Source: Austropuccinia psidii
Lineage: Eukaryota > Basidiomycota > Pucciniomycetes > Pucciniales > Sphaerophragmiaceae
Direction of reading: 5' to 3'
Length of the DNA: 64,000 nt
Assembly: GCA_023105745.1 (NCBI GenBank)
Contig: JALGQZ010000001.1
Coordinates: 66,916,937 to 66,980,936, forward strand
The notes below the pieces were generated by a model. The model saw nothing but the letters and a program-made list of their open reading frames with translations, was not told the DNA's origin and ran no database searches. Positions 38,125 through 50,336 of this stretch are shown one piece after another. Position numbers and translations under genes: made by a program. Each line of letters opens with the position of its first letter. The stretch's first letter is position 1.

Positions 38125-38345
38125 AATTTTCTTGTGATATCTTTAATACAAAGCTTTGTGACATGGGGATATCCTGGTGATAACATAGGGATATCTTAAT
38201 TATTAAATGAGAATATTCTGGTTCTATATCAAGAATATTCCTATTATTCGGGCATAATATACTAGTGATATAGCAAGGGTGGGTATCAATACAATAATGA
38301 TATCCCAGAAGTACCATGAATATATCTTATTTATATCATGCTAAT
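38125..38345. repeat. Right subterminal ~22-bp repeats
   Basis: About nine degenerate units of 21-23 bp with GATATC, GGATATCC, GAATATTC and AATATAC words, e.g. GGGGATATCCTGGTGATAAC followed by AGGGATATCTTAATTATTAA. They end about 30 bp before the terminal inverted repeat, mirroring the left end. Confidence 0.75.
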
Positions 38346-38375
38346 ATTGTTTTTTTCTGGAAACAGAATTTGAGT

Positions 38376-38411
38376 TATGTTGCATCATTGGCCAGCCAGT
38401 TACATCAAAAA
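38376..38411 (-). repeat. Right terminal inverted repeat of the second element
   Basis: Reverse complement of 22500-22535 with two mismatches. Outside it lies ATACGTGG; the left outside is CCAAGGAAG. No shared target duplication is visible. Confidence 0.75.
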
Positions 38412-41400
38412 ATACGTGGTGATGGGCCAAGAATTCTAGTTCTTTGGTTTTATTTAGTTTTGATTTATAAATAGAAAAGTAAGCTGGGCTAATAAATAAG
38501 GATCAACTGCTCAATTTTTCTAAAGTAATCCTGAGATTTTTGAAAGATAAAAATTCTAGAAATATTCAATGAAAATTATTAGTATCAATGAATAATATTA
38601 TTAAATGTTTTTCTTTACGAAAGATGAAATTTATCCAAAAAGGATCAAACGATGAATTCTTGACTAATGTCTTGATTTTCTTTAATAGAGCTAAGGACAT
38701 AATATCACAGTATTTTAGAGCCATATTGACAGAAAATACAATTATGGAATCATTAAACCCTATTTTAGTCCAAAGAGGGTTGTATTTTTGCATTTTCAGC
38801 TCTTCGAACCTGTATTTTTGCTATTGAATTTTGTTTCAAATTCTTTTAAACATTTCATAATTTTCAGAAAGAAACCCTAATAAAATGATATATTCCTTTT
38901 TGGAAATTTTTGTTTTAAATTGAGGGTAGTTTTACCTTTTTGAACATATTCCCAGCTGTCTTTGCTGGTATCAAACCCTCAGGAATTAATTATTTCATTG
39001 AGCCCTGTACTAAATCCAGGCCAAAGTTTATTTTGAGACTACATTCCAACAGTAAATTATTTTGTGGAGTCTGGAGCCCTTTGAGACAACATCACTGTTC
39101 CGCTTGGCAATTGATCTTTTTGACCATTTTATTTTAGTTCATCCTCTTTCGAAATTGTACTAATATCATATCAGTAATCAAATTTAACTTTGTACTAAGA
39201 CTTCCTTGACATTTGATAACTCATATTTCAATAAAAATCCATTTTTTGCAGCATATTTTTACAGTACAATGGAATATACTTCAATCTCTCATTAATTCTG
39301 ATCGACGCACAAAGCCTCATTTCCAGTGGAGATCGTAATGAGGAAGTTTTCCAAATCTCTATTTCAAGTAAAAATTCTTATAATATTTTCTAATCAGCTT
39401 TTCTGATAATTATTGAGAAAAAACCCTTATAAATTTTGATTTGTACTTGATTTTTTGATAAAATGGTCTTTTTATTTATTTTTTGTAGAAATATTTCATT
39501 CTTATTTTTAAGATGCCTACTTTCTTTTTGTATTTTTATTCTTTTGGGTGTTTGAAAATATCTCCAAGTCTCATAGTCACCACCCCATTATTTCAACACA
39601 AAATCAATTTTTTTCTTTAATTCATTATGTCTCAGGTATTCTCCCTACTTATTACTTGAATAATCACTTTCAATATTTCCTTTCATAGAAATCATTGCAC
39701 ACGCAATAATATTGAGTAATTTTTGTGTTTTCCAAAGGGAATTTTTTTTTCTACATACTCTCTCCTGATTTGAGTCTTATATCACCATTCTTACTTCTAT
39801 CCTCAGTGAAGCGAGTCAAATTGTAGCTTTGATTTATAGCCAAATTTGATTTTATTTTAGATTACTTCTTTGAGAAATTTTGACGCTTTTCTAAAATCAT
39901 TTTTTTTAGTTTGGAAAGCGCCCTTAGCCTCTTAAGCACATGATGATGGCTCTTCATCAGGATCAATTTTAAATAATCTTCATATTAGTAAGCTTCAGCT
40001 TTTATTTCCTGGTATTTAAGCGTAAATTTAGGGAAGGTAGATCTCAAAAAGCTCATTTTAAACCTATTTTTTTCACCAATTACAGAGTCTTGTGAAAATC
40101 TAAGGCAAAATTGGCCTTGAATGGTCCGGACCAATTCAGATTTCAGTAGTCTTTTATTATTAATCTTGCGCCGGTCCACAGCTAAGAATGATCTTCAATA
40201 AAATAAATGTAGAATTATCGGATCAGTGAGGTAGTAAAACCCCCTCTTTCAAATTTGAGATAATAATTATTTAAATTCGCAGTGAATGAGGATTCAATAT
40301 AGCCTAATATGCCACGTAAATATACAGTCAACTAAGGCTGCCTCCTTAATATTTCTAAGAGACTTTTAAAAATTCCAATCCCTAACCTGAGTAAAACGCT
40401 CAGAAATTAGTCATAATAATTCAAACCCAAAAATCTTTCTTTATGATATCCAAGGATTTTCGTTTTCTGCCCTACTTCTTTTTTTTGTTCCTCCTCTTTA
40501 TCAAACCCTCTTTTTTGAATATACTTTAATTCATTTTTGATTCAAATTCTGACACTTACTTTTGATTCTTTCAATTTATTTATTGTGATATCTAATCTTC
40601 AGAAATTTGCCTTTCTTTTTTCATACTCCTCCTCATTTGTGTTTGGGAGCGAACAATTTTAGCTTCCCGGAACAAGCCCCTTGGCCTAATTCAAAGAAAT
40701 CTTTGAATAGGAGATCTCAGGGGGAACAGTTTGAGGTGGAATCGTTACATTTTATTTATCAAAATAAAACCTGATGCAAACCTGTATTCACTTATTGAAG
40801 CGCAGAGTTTTTCTTCATCCTGTATGGGGTGAACTTAACTTCCCATATTATGCCTCAATTAACACATTCTATTTTGATAGAGCAGCAAAGATATCTTCAA
40901 TTGATTCATTTTTTCCTTTTTTGAAAGATATTATTGAATCCTCATTCTTACTAGACTATCCAAACAATTTATTTCCCCAAAGAATTCTTGTGTAGCTGAA
41001 CCTGCCAAATCATGAATGAAATAGAGTCTAAAACCTGATTGCAAGTGAATCTTCCCTTTCCACTAATGATAGTAATAAAGTACTTAAGAATTTTCATGCT
41101 AGATAAGGTCTCAAGAATTATGAGCTCTATATTATTATCATTGTAGCTAAATCTATTTTAAAACTGAATTTTTTGTTTTAAATAAATTTATTCCTTTTAA
41201 TTTTATTATCTTAAGAAAGGATTAATATATTTTATCAAGTATTGAACTTAATTTATCTTTCAAATCATCAAAATTTAACCTAAAAATCGCAAAGCAGCTC
41301 CAATAATCTGTTTGTATTCGCATTTCACAAAACTATCATCCTTAATTTCAAATTGCAACGAAAAGGATTAAGAGAATTAAGTGCCTATAGGCTCTAATTT

Positions 41401-44400
41401 GTTAAGATACGAAATGGACATAAGCTTCAGGGGACAGAACACTCTTTATGTTCACTTTTACTCATTAAAATCCTTGCCTAGAATGACATCCAAATTCACC
41501 AGCCCACTTTTTGGACTTCTGAAGCCACTTTTTTAGAGTAAACAAACATTTACTGTATGCGGCTTCTTTTTTTCAAGAAAAAAGATTCACTGTAGTAGCT
41601 ATTGCTTTGTTCTTCCTTCCTTTATTTCTTATTAGTTGAAACTGAAATGAATTAAAATAATCTTCTTCTTATGTTCGATAATTGATCATTTCAATCACTT
41701 ATGGTTTACTTTCTCAAATAATTCCACCTGAAATAAAAAGATGAACTCATCAAAGAGGTTTTTTATTTCTTGCATTTGAGTATAAATAAATTCTTTAGGT
41801 TTTTGTTCTTTTTAATCTTAAATAAAAAGGAAAACTGGAAAATTTGTTGTGAAATATTTTTAAATAAAATAATAGGAATAGTTTTTAACTATCTAGTATC
41901 TCTAAAAACTGTAGGTCTTTTTTAGTTTTTTGAAGTATAAATTGAAAGGAAAATTAAACCAATTCACTTCATTTTACATTAACTTTTCCAATTTTTTTAA
42001 TAATAGTCTCTTTTAATTGAAATTAATTTCTTATTTTCTTAAAAAAGAGTTTGAATGAAATTTAAACATTCAAGAACTTCTTTCTTGAAAAAAAGATAAA
42101 CCTAAAAGAGAGAATTGACTGCATTATTGATCCTTATTATTTTTCGAGCTTCTTTATTCATTTTACATACTTATTAGAATATTTTGAATAAAAATACCAA
42201 TTCAACATGATTTTTGGTTTTTCTATCCTTTGTAATTAATTTTACAATTAAATGATACGTTTTCTAGTCTTTCCGAATGGAAGAGATAGATTGTTTCTAA
42301 CTTAAATGATTTTTTACAAAATAAATTTTTTCTATATAACCTGCTCCAAAAAAAACAACCTGATTTTTTTCTATGTTTGAAATCTTACTACTTCAAAGTT
42401 AACTAGTTTTTACATTAAAATAGTCTCCTAAAAATTCTATGTTCTTCATTTTGTAGAAAAATGATCAATTCATAAACACTTTTAGATTTTTCTCAAAGGT
42501 ATAATTCAAAGGGAAAAATTCTCTGCTTAAGAAGAACCAAAACTGAAAAGAAAAATTCAATAAATTGGAAAACATTCGTTTACAATATTTTTTTCCGATT
42601 TGAAATTATAGTTATATGAATGGGTTATTGTTTAGGCTTGTTTTTGATATTAATATTACAACAACCAAAAACATCTCAAAGATTTCTTTTCACAATAAAA
42701 ACATAAAACATACAAAAATAACAGCTTCAGCTTATTTCACACTGTTTAAAAAAGGTTCCCTGTCAAAGGAAACTTTTTTCCCGTTGTTGCTGTTATTTTA
42801 AGATAAAATTGATATCAATCTTTCAAAGAGTAGGTAGATGAATTTATCTTAGCCAGTCTGTTATCAACCTTTTTGAGCTTATTTATTGAATTAAATTTCC
42901 AAAAAAATATCCTATTTGGACTTTCTAGAAAGAGATAGCTCTAATATTATTGATAGAATGGTTTTTTATCAATAATGATCAATCTTCATCTAAAATCAAG
43001 CTTTTTAATTTTACTCAAAGAAAAATCACTCTAAAACCCAGAGAAAATAAACTAAAAAAAAATTACCAAGTTTTGAAAATGAGCTCAAAAAAACTTTCCA
43101 TCTTGGATGAACTTCCATTTAATACCATCTTTTCAAAAATTCATGAAAAATTATGAGAGAGTTTTATGGTCATAAATGTCAATTTTCTTTAAACTAAATA
43201 AAATTTCGAACAAAGATAGACTTTTAAATAGGAAATTATCCATCTCTCTTGATAGAAATTATTTTTTTCTCTCTCTTTATTCAGTTTCAGAGTAATATTT
43301 CAATGATATCATGTTTCATTTTTGCATCAAAATATTACCTCGAAGGAAAAATAATTAATATAAGATAAAAAATGATAACAGTATTAATAAAAAGAATTTA
43401 TCTTTCAATTTTTATTAAGTGAAATAATAATAAGGGTGGAAGTAATACATATTATCTTGAAAGAAGTCGTTATGAAGATGCTGTAAATGTAAATCTTCTT
43501 AGGTCAGCTATATTCACTTCATATCAAGGTAATTATCTGTTCTATTTGATAATATTTTTTTTCGCTTTTTTTTCTTTATCTATATCTTCTCTCTCTTGAA
43601 CAATATTCAGTTCTTAAAAGATTTGATGAGTTTTTTGATTCATTATATATTCAAAATACCTTTATTGTGGAGTTTCCTTTCGACTTGATAATATAATATT
43701 TCTTTTTCTATTTAAGCATTTTTTTCACCTAAACTGAAAGATAAGGAAATTAGAGAATCTAATGCATTTAGTTATCTACCGAGATACCTGTTGGCTGTTA
43801 GCTTTTGAAATATTTTGAGATATCCAAATAGGACCACAGATCTAGTATACATAAACCTAATAATAGAAATAAACTTATTACAAATAGAAAACTAATAGCT
43901 TAAATTAATCATTCGATACATAGGTGTAATAGTGGTAATAATAAGCTTATTCCTATTTAAAAGTATTTCATAATGAATGAAATTGAATTCATATAAGTTT
44001 ATTACAATACTTTTATTCTCATTATCAATATTATGATTAAATGATTATTTATAATCTTAAGCTGTATAACTAAAGAAAATGATAAGCATTTTATGTAAAT
44101 ATCTTTCATTTAAAATGAAATATTATTGACAAAAAACTAAAATATGATTTATACTTCCAATTATATTAATCAAAATCAAGTATTGGAAATATTTTTATAA
44201 TTTTAAGAAATCTTATTAATACAAAATCATTCAGTATAATTAATCATAATATTGATAACTGAGTAATCTCTTTTAGTTCAAGTAGTTATTCTAAATGAAA
44301 GTATAAAATAGCCTTAATTATTAAATTAAGAATTACATTTTGAATAAATTTCAGCCTTATGGAATATATGTGATACCAATATTTACTGAGATAATCTGGA

Positions 44401-45703
44401 TGTATACACTTCTTATTTATTCAATTGAAATTTCCTTTTTTCCTGTAAAATATGGTATTACATGATAGGTGCTTTAATTTTTTAAAAATTGTGCTTTAAC
44501 TAAAAGGTTATCAATCTAGTTACTAGTATTTTTTCTCATATTGGTCTAGAATTATGCTATTTTCAATTATCTGTTTGACAATTTAGCTCATAATTGGTTT
44601 CAAATTCAAAAAAAAATTCAAAAAAAAAACTTCAAAACAACCATATATAACATATGATCAGTTTTTGACAATGAATTACCAACATGGCTATTTTGAATTA
44701 GTTTTTTAAGTTTAAAATTGTAATTTTTAACAAAGTGCTTTCAGAATCTAAAAGATTTAAAATGAAGCTTTTATTATGTAATTAAAGTCTCTTTTCTCTT
44801 CTTAAGAAGAAAATCTCAAGGCTTGAGACTATTTTCATGTTGAATTAACTTTTGAAATATGTTAGCTAAGATTATTTGAAGTTGATATCTAGAAAACATT
44901 ATTCAATTGTGATTTGAGATAACAAGAATCAAATTTCATTCTCATAGAATTATTGGATTAATTTATATTGACCATTTTTATTTAAATATATTAGAGATAA
45001 TCCAGTTCATAGATATTAGAATCTTATAGCATAATTAATTTTAATTTATACTAATAAATCTAAATAAATTATTCAATACCAAGGAAAATTGATTCAATTA
45101 TTTTGAAGTCGTATATTAAGCTCAAAATATTGATTCATTCTGGTAGCATCGCTTCTTTCAAATTCAGCAATACCAATATGGTAAATTAATTGAGGTCCTT
45201 CAATATAAAAAGACCTTCTCTTTCTTTCTACTTCCCCCCACTCAAAATATTATCAAGCTGAATTTTTTGAATCATTTGAGATATTTTTTTAATAGCTCCA
45301 GTCAATTATTTCAAACGTAAGCTATTTTCTGATAATCCAATCATTATTTCATTTTTCATCATCATTTTTCTCTTCAAATCTGATCTCCACATAGAGCCCT
45401 TGACATTCATACTATATAGAGCTGTTTATGATATAATTCTTTCATCTACTTTATTAAAATATTTTAAAATATTCAGAATTATTATTATTTGCTCCAAGTT
45501 TATATAATTTAACTTATTATTTAAGGTTGTTCCCCCCAAATGCATTTACCTACTAATGAGCTAGAATTATTGGTTTTTTGAAAAGAAAAAACAAAAAGTA
45601 TCTTTCTTTGACAAAAAAACAAATGGTCATTTATTTATAAGCAAAAAATAATAAAATAAATTTGTTTTCAAACAAAAACAGGGATAATTACATTTATCTC
45701 ATG
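38412..45703. other. 7.3-kb gene-free spacer
   Basis: No gene can be supported on either strand; the longest open stretches (61-79 codons) resemble nothing I know. The part from 39250 to about 40700 keeps clearly more CpG than the repeats (GATCGACGCAC at 39301, GGTCCGGACC at about 40122, CTTGCGCCGG at 40165) and may be non-repeat or more recently added DNA. From 41.5 kb on, the sequence is AT-rich with many A and T runs. Confidence 0.5.
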
Positions 45704-45708
45704 AAAAA

Positions 45709-47535
45709 TGTGAGCCTTAGAGGTAATTTCATATACCCAAAAGACCACAAATACAAAATTAACATATAAATATAAATAAAATAAATTTATTTATATTATT
45801 AAAATAAAAATCAAAATATAAATATAAAATTATATTAAAAATAAAAAATTAATTACAATTTAAAAATAAAAATACATTAAATTTTGTAAGTATAAAATTA
45901 CATTTATACTTGAAAAAATTAAGTAAAAATGAAATTTTAACAAAATTGTGAAAAAATAAATAAATTTGGAAAAAAGTTAAATAAAAATTATTATAAATTT
46001 TTATCCAATAAATAAACATATAAAAATTATTTCACCATTGGATTCCTCATAAAAAATCAGGTGGGGTCACCTCTGAGTGAAATTCTTGTAACTCAACTCT
46101 AAATAAGCTTGAATTAAGTTTTTAGTATTTTCAATACAAAAGTTGAAAGTCCTCAAAACTTTCATTTAATTCACACCACATGTGGTGTTAACCATCAATT
46201 TTTGTGTTAAAATTGAGGTGTTGTGTTTAGTTTAGAAGTTATGAGGAATTGAAGTATTTTCAATTGAATTCAATTGAAATGTCAAAATGTGCGCGTGTAT
46301 TACATGAGTGAACTTTGATTTACATATGAGGTATCAATTATTACTGTATTGTACTGTACAATTCAATTGAATTACATATTCAAATTATAAGTATAATACA
46401 TGATGAGGAATTAAAGGAAAAATAAATTGGAAAGATTAAATTTGGGGGGGAAAAGGAACTCCGGATCTAAGGGGGAGCTAGACCCCCGAAATCCTTGCTG
46501 ACAGGCGTGGGATTTCAAAATTCACGCAAAAGTTCATCACTTTTGGCCTGGAATTGAGTTACAGGGTCTGTGGACTCAATTGATGATGAGGTTTTGATAC
46601 CAACTGGGGTAGTTTTAGCTGTGGCCAAGAGGGTAAAACTACCCTTAAGATAAAACCGTCATAGTAAAAACAGTTTTAACTGGTTTCTACGTCTCTTAAA
46701 CACATTCTTACGTGTTTTGAAGGCTCTAGACCAGGTATTGCTAAAGTAATGGCTGATTTAAGGGTCTAAAATGGCTAAAAATGGCTTAAACCAGCCCTTT
46801 TTGGTCTAAATCAGGGTTCAATGATGCCACAATTGGTTTTTCTGTTGTAATACTGTTTCTCACGACTGACAAGAGTAAATTTTACTTTTGGAGTAATAAA
46901 ATTGATGGCTATAAAAGAATTTCTTCTTTGCCCCACTTTTCTCTTCATGTTAGAATCTTTTCCTTTTATAATTAGTTTAAACATTGGTAAACCAATCAAT
47001 AATAGATTCCAACCACCTTTATTAAATCATTTTAAACCTTTTAACCACTTGAAAAAAATCATTATAATCATTGTTTGTAACTTTTATAATCATTTTTACC
47101 CCTGAACCACCCCAAAAGTGAATTAAAGCATCTTTCATCACTGTAAGCTTTGTCACTTTGTTTCCAAATTCACTCTGGTCACTTTTGGGTGTGTTTTCTC
47201 TTTAATATTCTTTTTAAAGACTTTGTTCTTCAATTAATTGCTTGCAGCTCTTTGCTCAATTAATTCCAATTGAAATTGCTCTTGAAGAAATTTCTTTTGT
47301 AGCCTTAAAATATCTCTTGTAGAGTATTTTTTGGATAAATTTTTATTGTTGGTAAAACAATAAGTTTTTATAATATTATTGTTTTATACTAATAAAGCTA
47401 TAAACAATAAAATTGGTGTGTTTTCTCTTAAAAATGATATTTCTTACTATTTTTAATTGATTTTTACCTTATACAAATTTTGAGGACAGGAAAAGTACTT
47501 GATTTTTAATCAAAGTTTCATATCCACATCTTACA
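45709..47535 (+). repeat. 5' LTR of copy C
   Basis: 1827 bp. The first 400 bp are A/T-rich. The middle holds a GC-richer zone with G and C runs (about 46440-46520), and the word TACTGTATTGTACTGTAC occurs near 46341. A transcription start cannot be set by eye. Confidence 0.93.
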
Positions 47536-47537
47536 TT

Positions 47538-47554
47538 TGGGGGCCCAGCCGTGA
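47538..47554 (+). other. Primer-binding site, copy C
   Basis: TGGGGGCCCAGCCGTGA begins 2 bp after the LTR. It is complementary to a tRNA 3' end of the form ...GGGCCCCCA. The core TGGGGGCC is shared with copies A and B. It is not the initiator-Met site common in Ty3 relatives. Confidence 0.7.
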
Positions 47555-48009
47555 TATTTTACCTGTGACATATTTTTTTTACTCTTTTTAAATCTTTTTT
47601 CTTATATTGAAAAATCTAAAAACATATAAAAAATACTTATAATTCAAAAAAATCCATAAAAAATAATTTTTTTTCATATTATAAGTGAGGCTTATATTTT
47701 TATTTCTTTTTTGAAATATCCTTTTTTTACTTAATTAATTGGTTTTTTCATTAATTTTAGTGTCTTACAACGTGGTAAGACAAGAAAACATTGAAACAGC
47801 CTCAACAGTCACCAGCATTATTCCTGCAAGTACTATAAATTCAGACCATAATAGTACTGTTATTGTGACTCAAAATAACCAACCTGAACCAATATCTTCT
47901 GAATTGATTAACTTGGACATAAGTAATACCCTTCAGAAAGCTAAGAATTTGGCCAATAGTAAGTTTTTTGACGTAAAAATACTATTTTAAGCCTTTTTAA
48001 ACCATAATT
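47555..48009 (+). other. Leader of copy C with a possible spliced segment
   Basis: T-rich up to a splice-acceptor-like TTAATTTTAG at 47760, then 200 bp open in one frame (SYNVVRQENIETAS...), then a donor-like GTAAGT at 47959 and an acceptor-like CAACCAG ending at 48023. This layout suggests a small exon in the leader. The coding value of the segment is unproven. Confidence 0.4.
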
Positions 48010-48655
48010 ATGCCTTCAACCAGGTCAGGAGCCAGCTACAACCCCTCAAGCAGCTCCCAAAAAGGTAATAGGCATGATTATGGCAGAGGCCAATCAGGTA
48101 CAGAAGGAAAAGGGTCAGTTGATGACTTCCAAACAACTAAATTGGGTCATTCTGAAGCTGATAATACTATTTTACCTTCAAAAAGAGCTGACACCCGCCA
48201 CAACAAGCCTGTGTGGACATATACAAAGCCAGCCACAGTGCATACAACAATGCACTTCAATTCAAGGAGTACCAGATCCTTGCAGACCTGTGGAAGAATT
48301 GCATTAATTCTTACCTGACAGTAAGAAAATTCCTGGGCCATCCCAACACTTGCAAATTGTTCAATGGATGGCATCCATTGATGGAGAAGAAAAACATGAT
48401 GCTTTTGACACTAGAATGGAGGAAAAACAACCCTCCACCACCCAAACCAGTGCCAAAAACAGCCCCAGTGGCCAGCAGCAGCAATTCCAACGTGAAAAAG
48501 CAGCCACAAACTCCAAACAAGGGAAAAGGGAAGGCACCAGCCCCAAAACCTTACAGCCAGGGCTACAGGATGCCATGGAAAATGTATTTCAGATGGCCAG
48601 AACCATGATGGAATTAAAGAAGAAGGAGGAAGCCAGATTAAGATTCCAGAAATGA
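48010..48655 (+). pseudogene. gag N-terminal region, copy C, frame-shifted
   Basis: From ATG 48010 the frame reads MPSTRSGASYNP, a start I associate with rust gypsy ORFs. It leaves the native frame by about 48200. An INSYLTVRKFLG piece matches copies A and B in another frame, and a third frame carries QFQREKAAT and ENVFQMARTMMEL up to the stop at 48655. At least two indels have broken a once continuous frame. Confidence 0.7.
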
Positions 48656-49209
48656 TTTCTGATATATTTGATTCCATCCCAGAATTGTATGATGCTATAA
48701 ATGACGTGAAAAAACATTGTTCTGATAAAAATGAAACCATTTGTAACAACATTAAAACAAACAACCTGAGTCTGTGCCAAATTAATGAAACGCTTATGTG
48801 TTTTGAAAAAGTTTTAAGACCAATTAAAAATTCCAATAATGATAATTCTTCTAGCAATAAAATAAATGAGCAATCTTCCATTATTAAAGAATTAACAGAT
48901 AAATATTCTAAATTCAATATTGATGACATAATTGATACAAGAATTAAACAAGCCATAAATATTATCAAAACAGATAACAAGAAAGTCCTTGATGACATTT
49001 CAAATTCATTTAATGAAGTAAAGACATATACCATTGCCTTGAAAAAGTGTTTTGATGCTTCACAAGAAGAAGTATCAAAATTATCAATGAAATTGAATCA
49101 AGTCACTGCTGATAATACAAGACAGACAGAGTTATGGCAAGAACTGACACATAAGGAAGACATGTATAAAATTGAAGTAATAAATTTAATACAAAGCTTT
49201 CAACATTAA
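48652..49209 (+). CDS. gag middle segment, helical/coiled-coil, copy C
   Basis: 185 codons starting MISDIFDSIPELYDAIND, rich in Lys, Asn, Asp, Ile and Leu with heptad-like spacing (e.g. IKELTDKYSKFNIDDI; CFDASQEEVSKLSMKLN), probably helical. The ATG overlaps the stop of the previous frame as ATGA. The segment ends at a single TAA (49207-49209), and the same frame continues into the capsid segment, so gag is interrupted here by one nonsense codon. Likely part of a gag polyprotein and not a separate protein. Confidence 0.7.
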   Translation: MISDIFDSIPELYDAINDVKKHCSDKNETICNNIKTNNLSLCQINETLMCFEKVLRPIKNSNNDNSSSNKINEQSSIIKELTDKYSKFNIDDIIDTRIKQAINIIKTDNKKVLDDISNSFNEVKTYTIALKKCFDASQEEVSKLSMKLNQVTADNTRQTELWQELTHKEDMYKIEVINLIQSFQH

Positions 49210-49242
49210 TACAGAAATTCCCAAAGGTGTAGCAACAGTAAA

Positions 49243-50157
49243 ATGAATGACATTGAACAAATACTGAACACCTTACCAAGAATTTCTACACCTCTGAATC
49301 AAAATGAGGGCACAAGAATTCCAAATCCACAAGTATTGGATCCTGATAATTCACAATTTAAAAATGAATTATCCACTCCTTTTCATAACTTGGAACCATC
49401 AATGGGCCAAGCACTCTTGAAAGAAGTTCCGAAACTTAAAGAATGGCCTCACTTCAGTGGTGAAGGAGATTATGACCATATGGAATTCATTAGAGGTATT
49501 GACATGATCAAAGAGGATTTTGAATTACCAGACAGATTGGTAACAGCCAGGTTTAACACCTTATTTACCAGCTCAGCTCACAGATGGCACATCAAAATAA
49601 GACAAGCACATGGACACCAGAGTTGGACTTGGTGGAAAACCCAAATCATCAACAAATGGGCAAATGATGCTTGGAGGTTTAAAGTTGAAACAGCCTTTGA
49701 ATCTTCCAAATTTAATGCTGATAAAGACAAAGCTTTACCATGGTTTTTCCAACAAAAGGACAGATTAACAGCATTATATCCAGACATGTCAGAATTTATT
49801 ATCCATAGAAAAATTCTGAGACAATGTGGAGGAGACTTAGAGCATGCTGTCAAAAGCAGGACTACTGAACAATCTTCAGCAGAGGATATTATTAATATAT
49901 TAGAAGAAATAACCAGCAGAACCAAGATTGGTTCTAGTAGGGTTAATATTGAAACAAGGTTTAATACACCTTGGAAATATTCTGTGGACAAAAACCCCAA
50001 AGAAAATTCTAATAATGTTAGGTATAAATCTGCAGATACAATCAGAAAGTGCCATATTTGCCAAAGCACCACCCATTTAGCCAATACATGTCCAAAAAGG
50101 GGGAAATCAATGAAATTAATATTGAAAAGGGGCCTGATGTTGAAAAAGATGACATAA
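49243..50157 (+). CDS. gag capsid and zinc knuckle, copy C
   Basis: 304 codons. The capsid core (KLKEWPHFSGEGDYDHMEF, then HRWHIKIRQAHGHQSWTWW, then DRLTALYPDMSEF) is the retrotransposon gag fold that binds element RNA and builds particles. A CCHC knuckle, C-x2-C-x4-H-x4-C (CHICQSTTHLANTC, 50050-50091), binds nucleic acid. Right after it, a run of A and G (50092-50103) shifts the frame, so the last ~20 residues are aberrant and the native acidic linker lies in another frame. Copies A and B read through this point in one frame, so I read this as an indel and not programmed frameshifting. It is in the same frame as the segment before the TAA at 49207. Confidence 0.85.
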   Translation: MNDIEQILNTLPRISTPLNQNEGTRIPNPQVLDPDNSQFKNELSTPFHNLEPSMGQALLKEVPKLKEWPHFSGEGDYDHMEFIRGIDMIKEDFELPDRLVTARFNTLFTSSAHRWHIKIRQAHGHQSWTWWKTQIINKWANDAWRFKVETAFESSKFNADKDKALPWFFQQKDRLTALYPDMSEFIIHRKILRQCGGDLEHAVKSRTTEQSSAEDIINILEEITSRTKIGSSRVNIETRFNTPWKYSVDKNPKENSNNVRYKSADTIRKCHICQSTTHLANTCPKRGKSMKLILKRGLMLKKMT

Positions 50158-50336
50158 TTGAAGACAATTCAGATGATAAGTCATCCATATTTTCTGAATA
50201 TTCAAAAGATATAGAAAATATCAATGCCACTTTTGACATCATGGAATCTTATTTCCACTTGCCACAATTGAGCAATAGTCAACTTGATTTATCAAAAGCT
50301 CAAGGGGCACAACTTATGAAAACCAAATCCCAATAG
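50104..50336 (+). pseudogene. Acidic gag-pol linker, copy C
   Basis: After the frame shift the native linker continues with GEINEINIEKGPDVEKDD and a Ser/Asp-rich part to a stop at 50334-50336. Copy B has the equivalent KINEVQVIEEVQ. In the full family this leads into protease; here the protease start is missing. Confidence 0.65.

Larger units (their letters stand above)
22500..38411. mobile_element. Second inverted-repeat element (about 6.0 kb), interrupted by copy B
   Basis: The two ends are inverted copies facing each other: 36 bp starting TTTTTGATGTAACTGG match at 34 positions. Each end is followed inward by degenerate ~22-bp repeats carrying GGATAT/GAATATTC words (22616-22700; 38125-38345). 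Subterminal repeats inside inverted ends are typical of cut-and-paste DNA transposons. Removing copy B and one CCTGG target copy leaves about 6.0 kb. No clear target duplication flanks the ends, so the outer boundary may not be exact. No transposase is recognised. Alternatively, the ends are two separate small elements in opposite orientation. Confidence 0.62.

Noticed and set aside
38800..38815. TTCGAA words as tRNA T-loop candidates (also near 16679, 56263 and elsewhere)
   Set aside because: None is flanked by a pairable stem or an A-box at tRNA distance; no tRNA gene can be supported.
46811..46999. 62-codon frame repeated at 52159-52347
   Set aside because: Both copies are in the LTRs of copy C; repetition is explained by LTR duplication and not by coding.
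48411..49034. 207-codon hydrophobic frame on the - strand
   Set aside because: It lies antisense to gag of copy C. The + strand frame has clear gag similarity with copies A and B, and the hydrophobic look comes from reverse-complemented Lys/Asn codons.
50085..50110. Programmed frameshift at the A/G run after the zinc knuckle of copy C
   Set aside because: Copies A and B read through the same place in one frame, so a later indel in a homopolymer is simpler.
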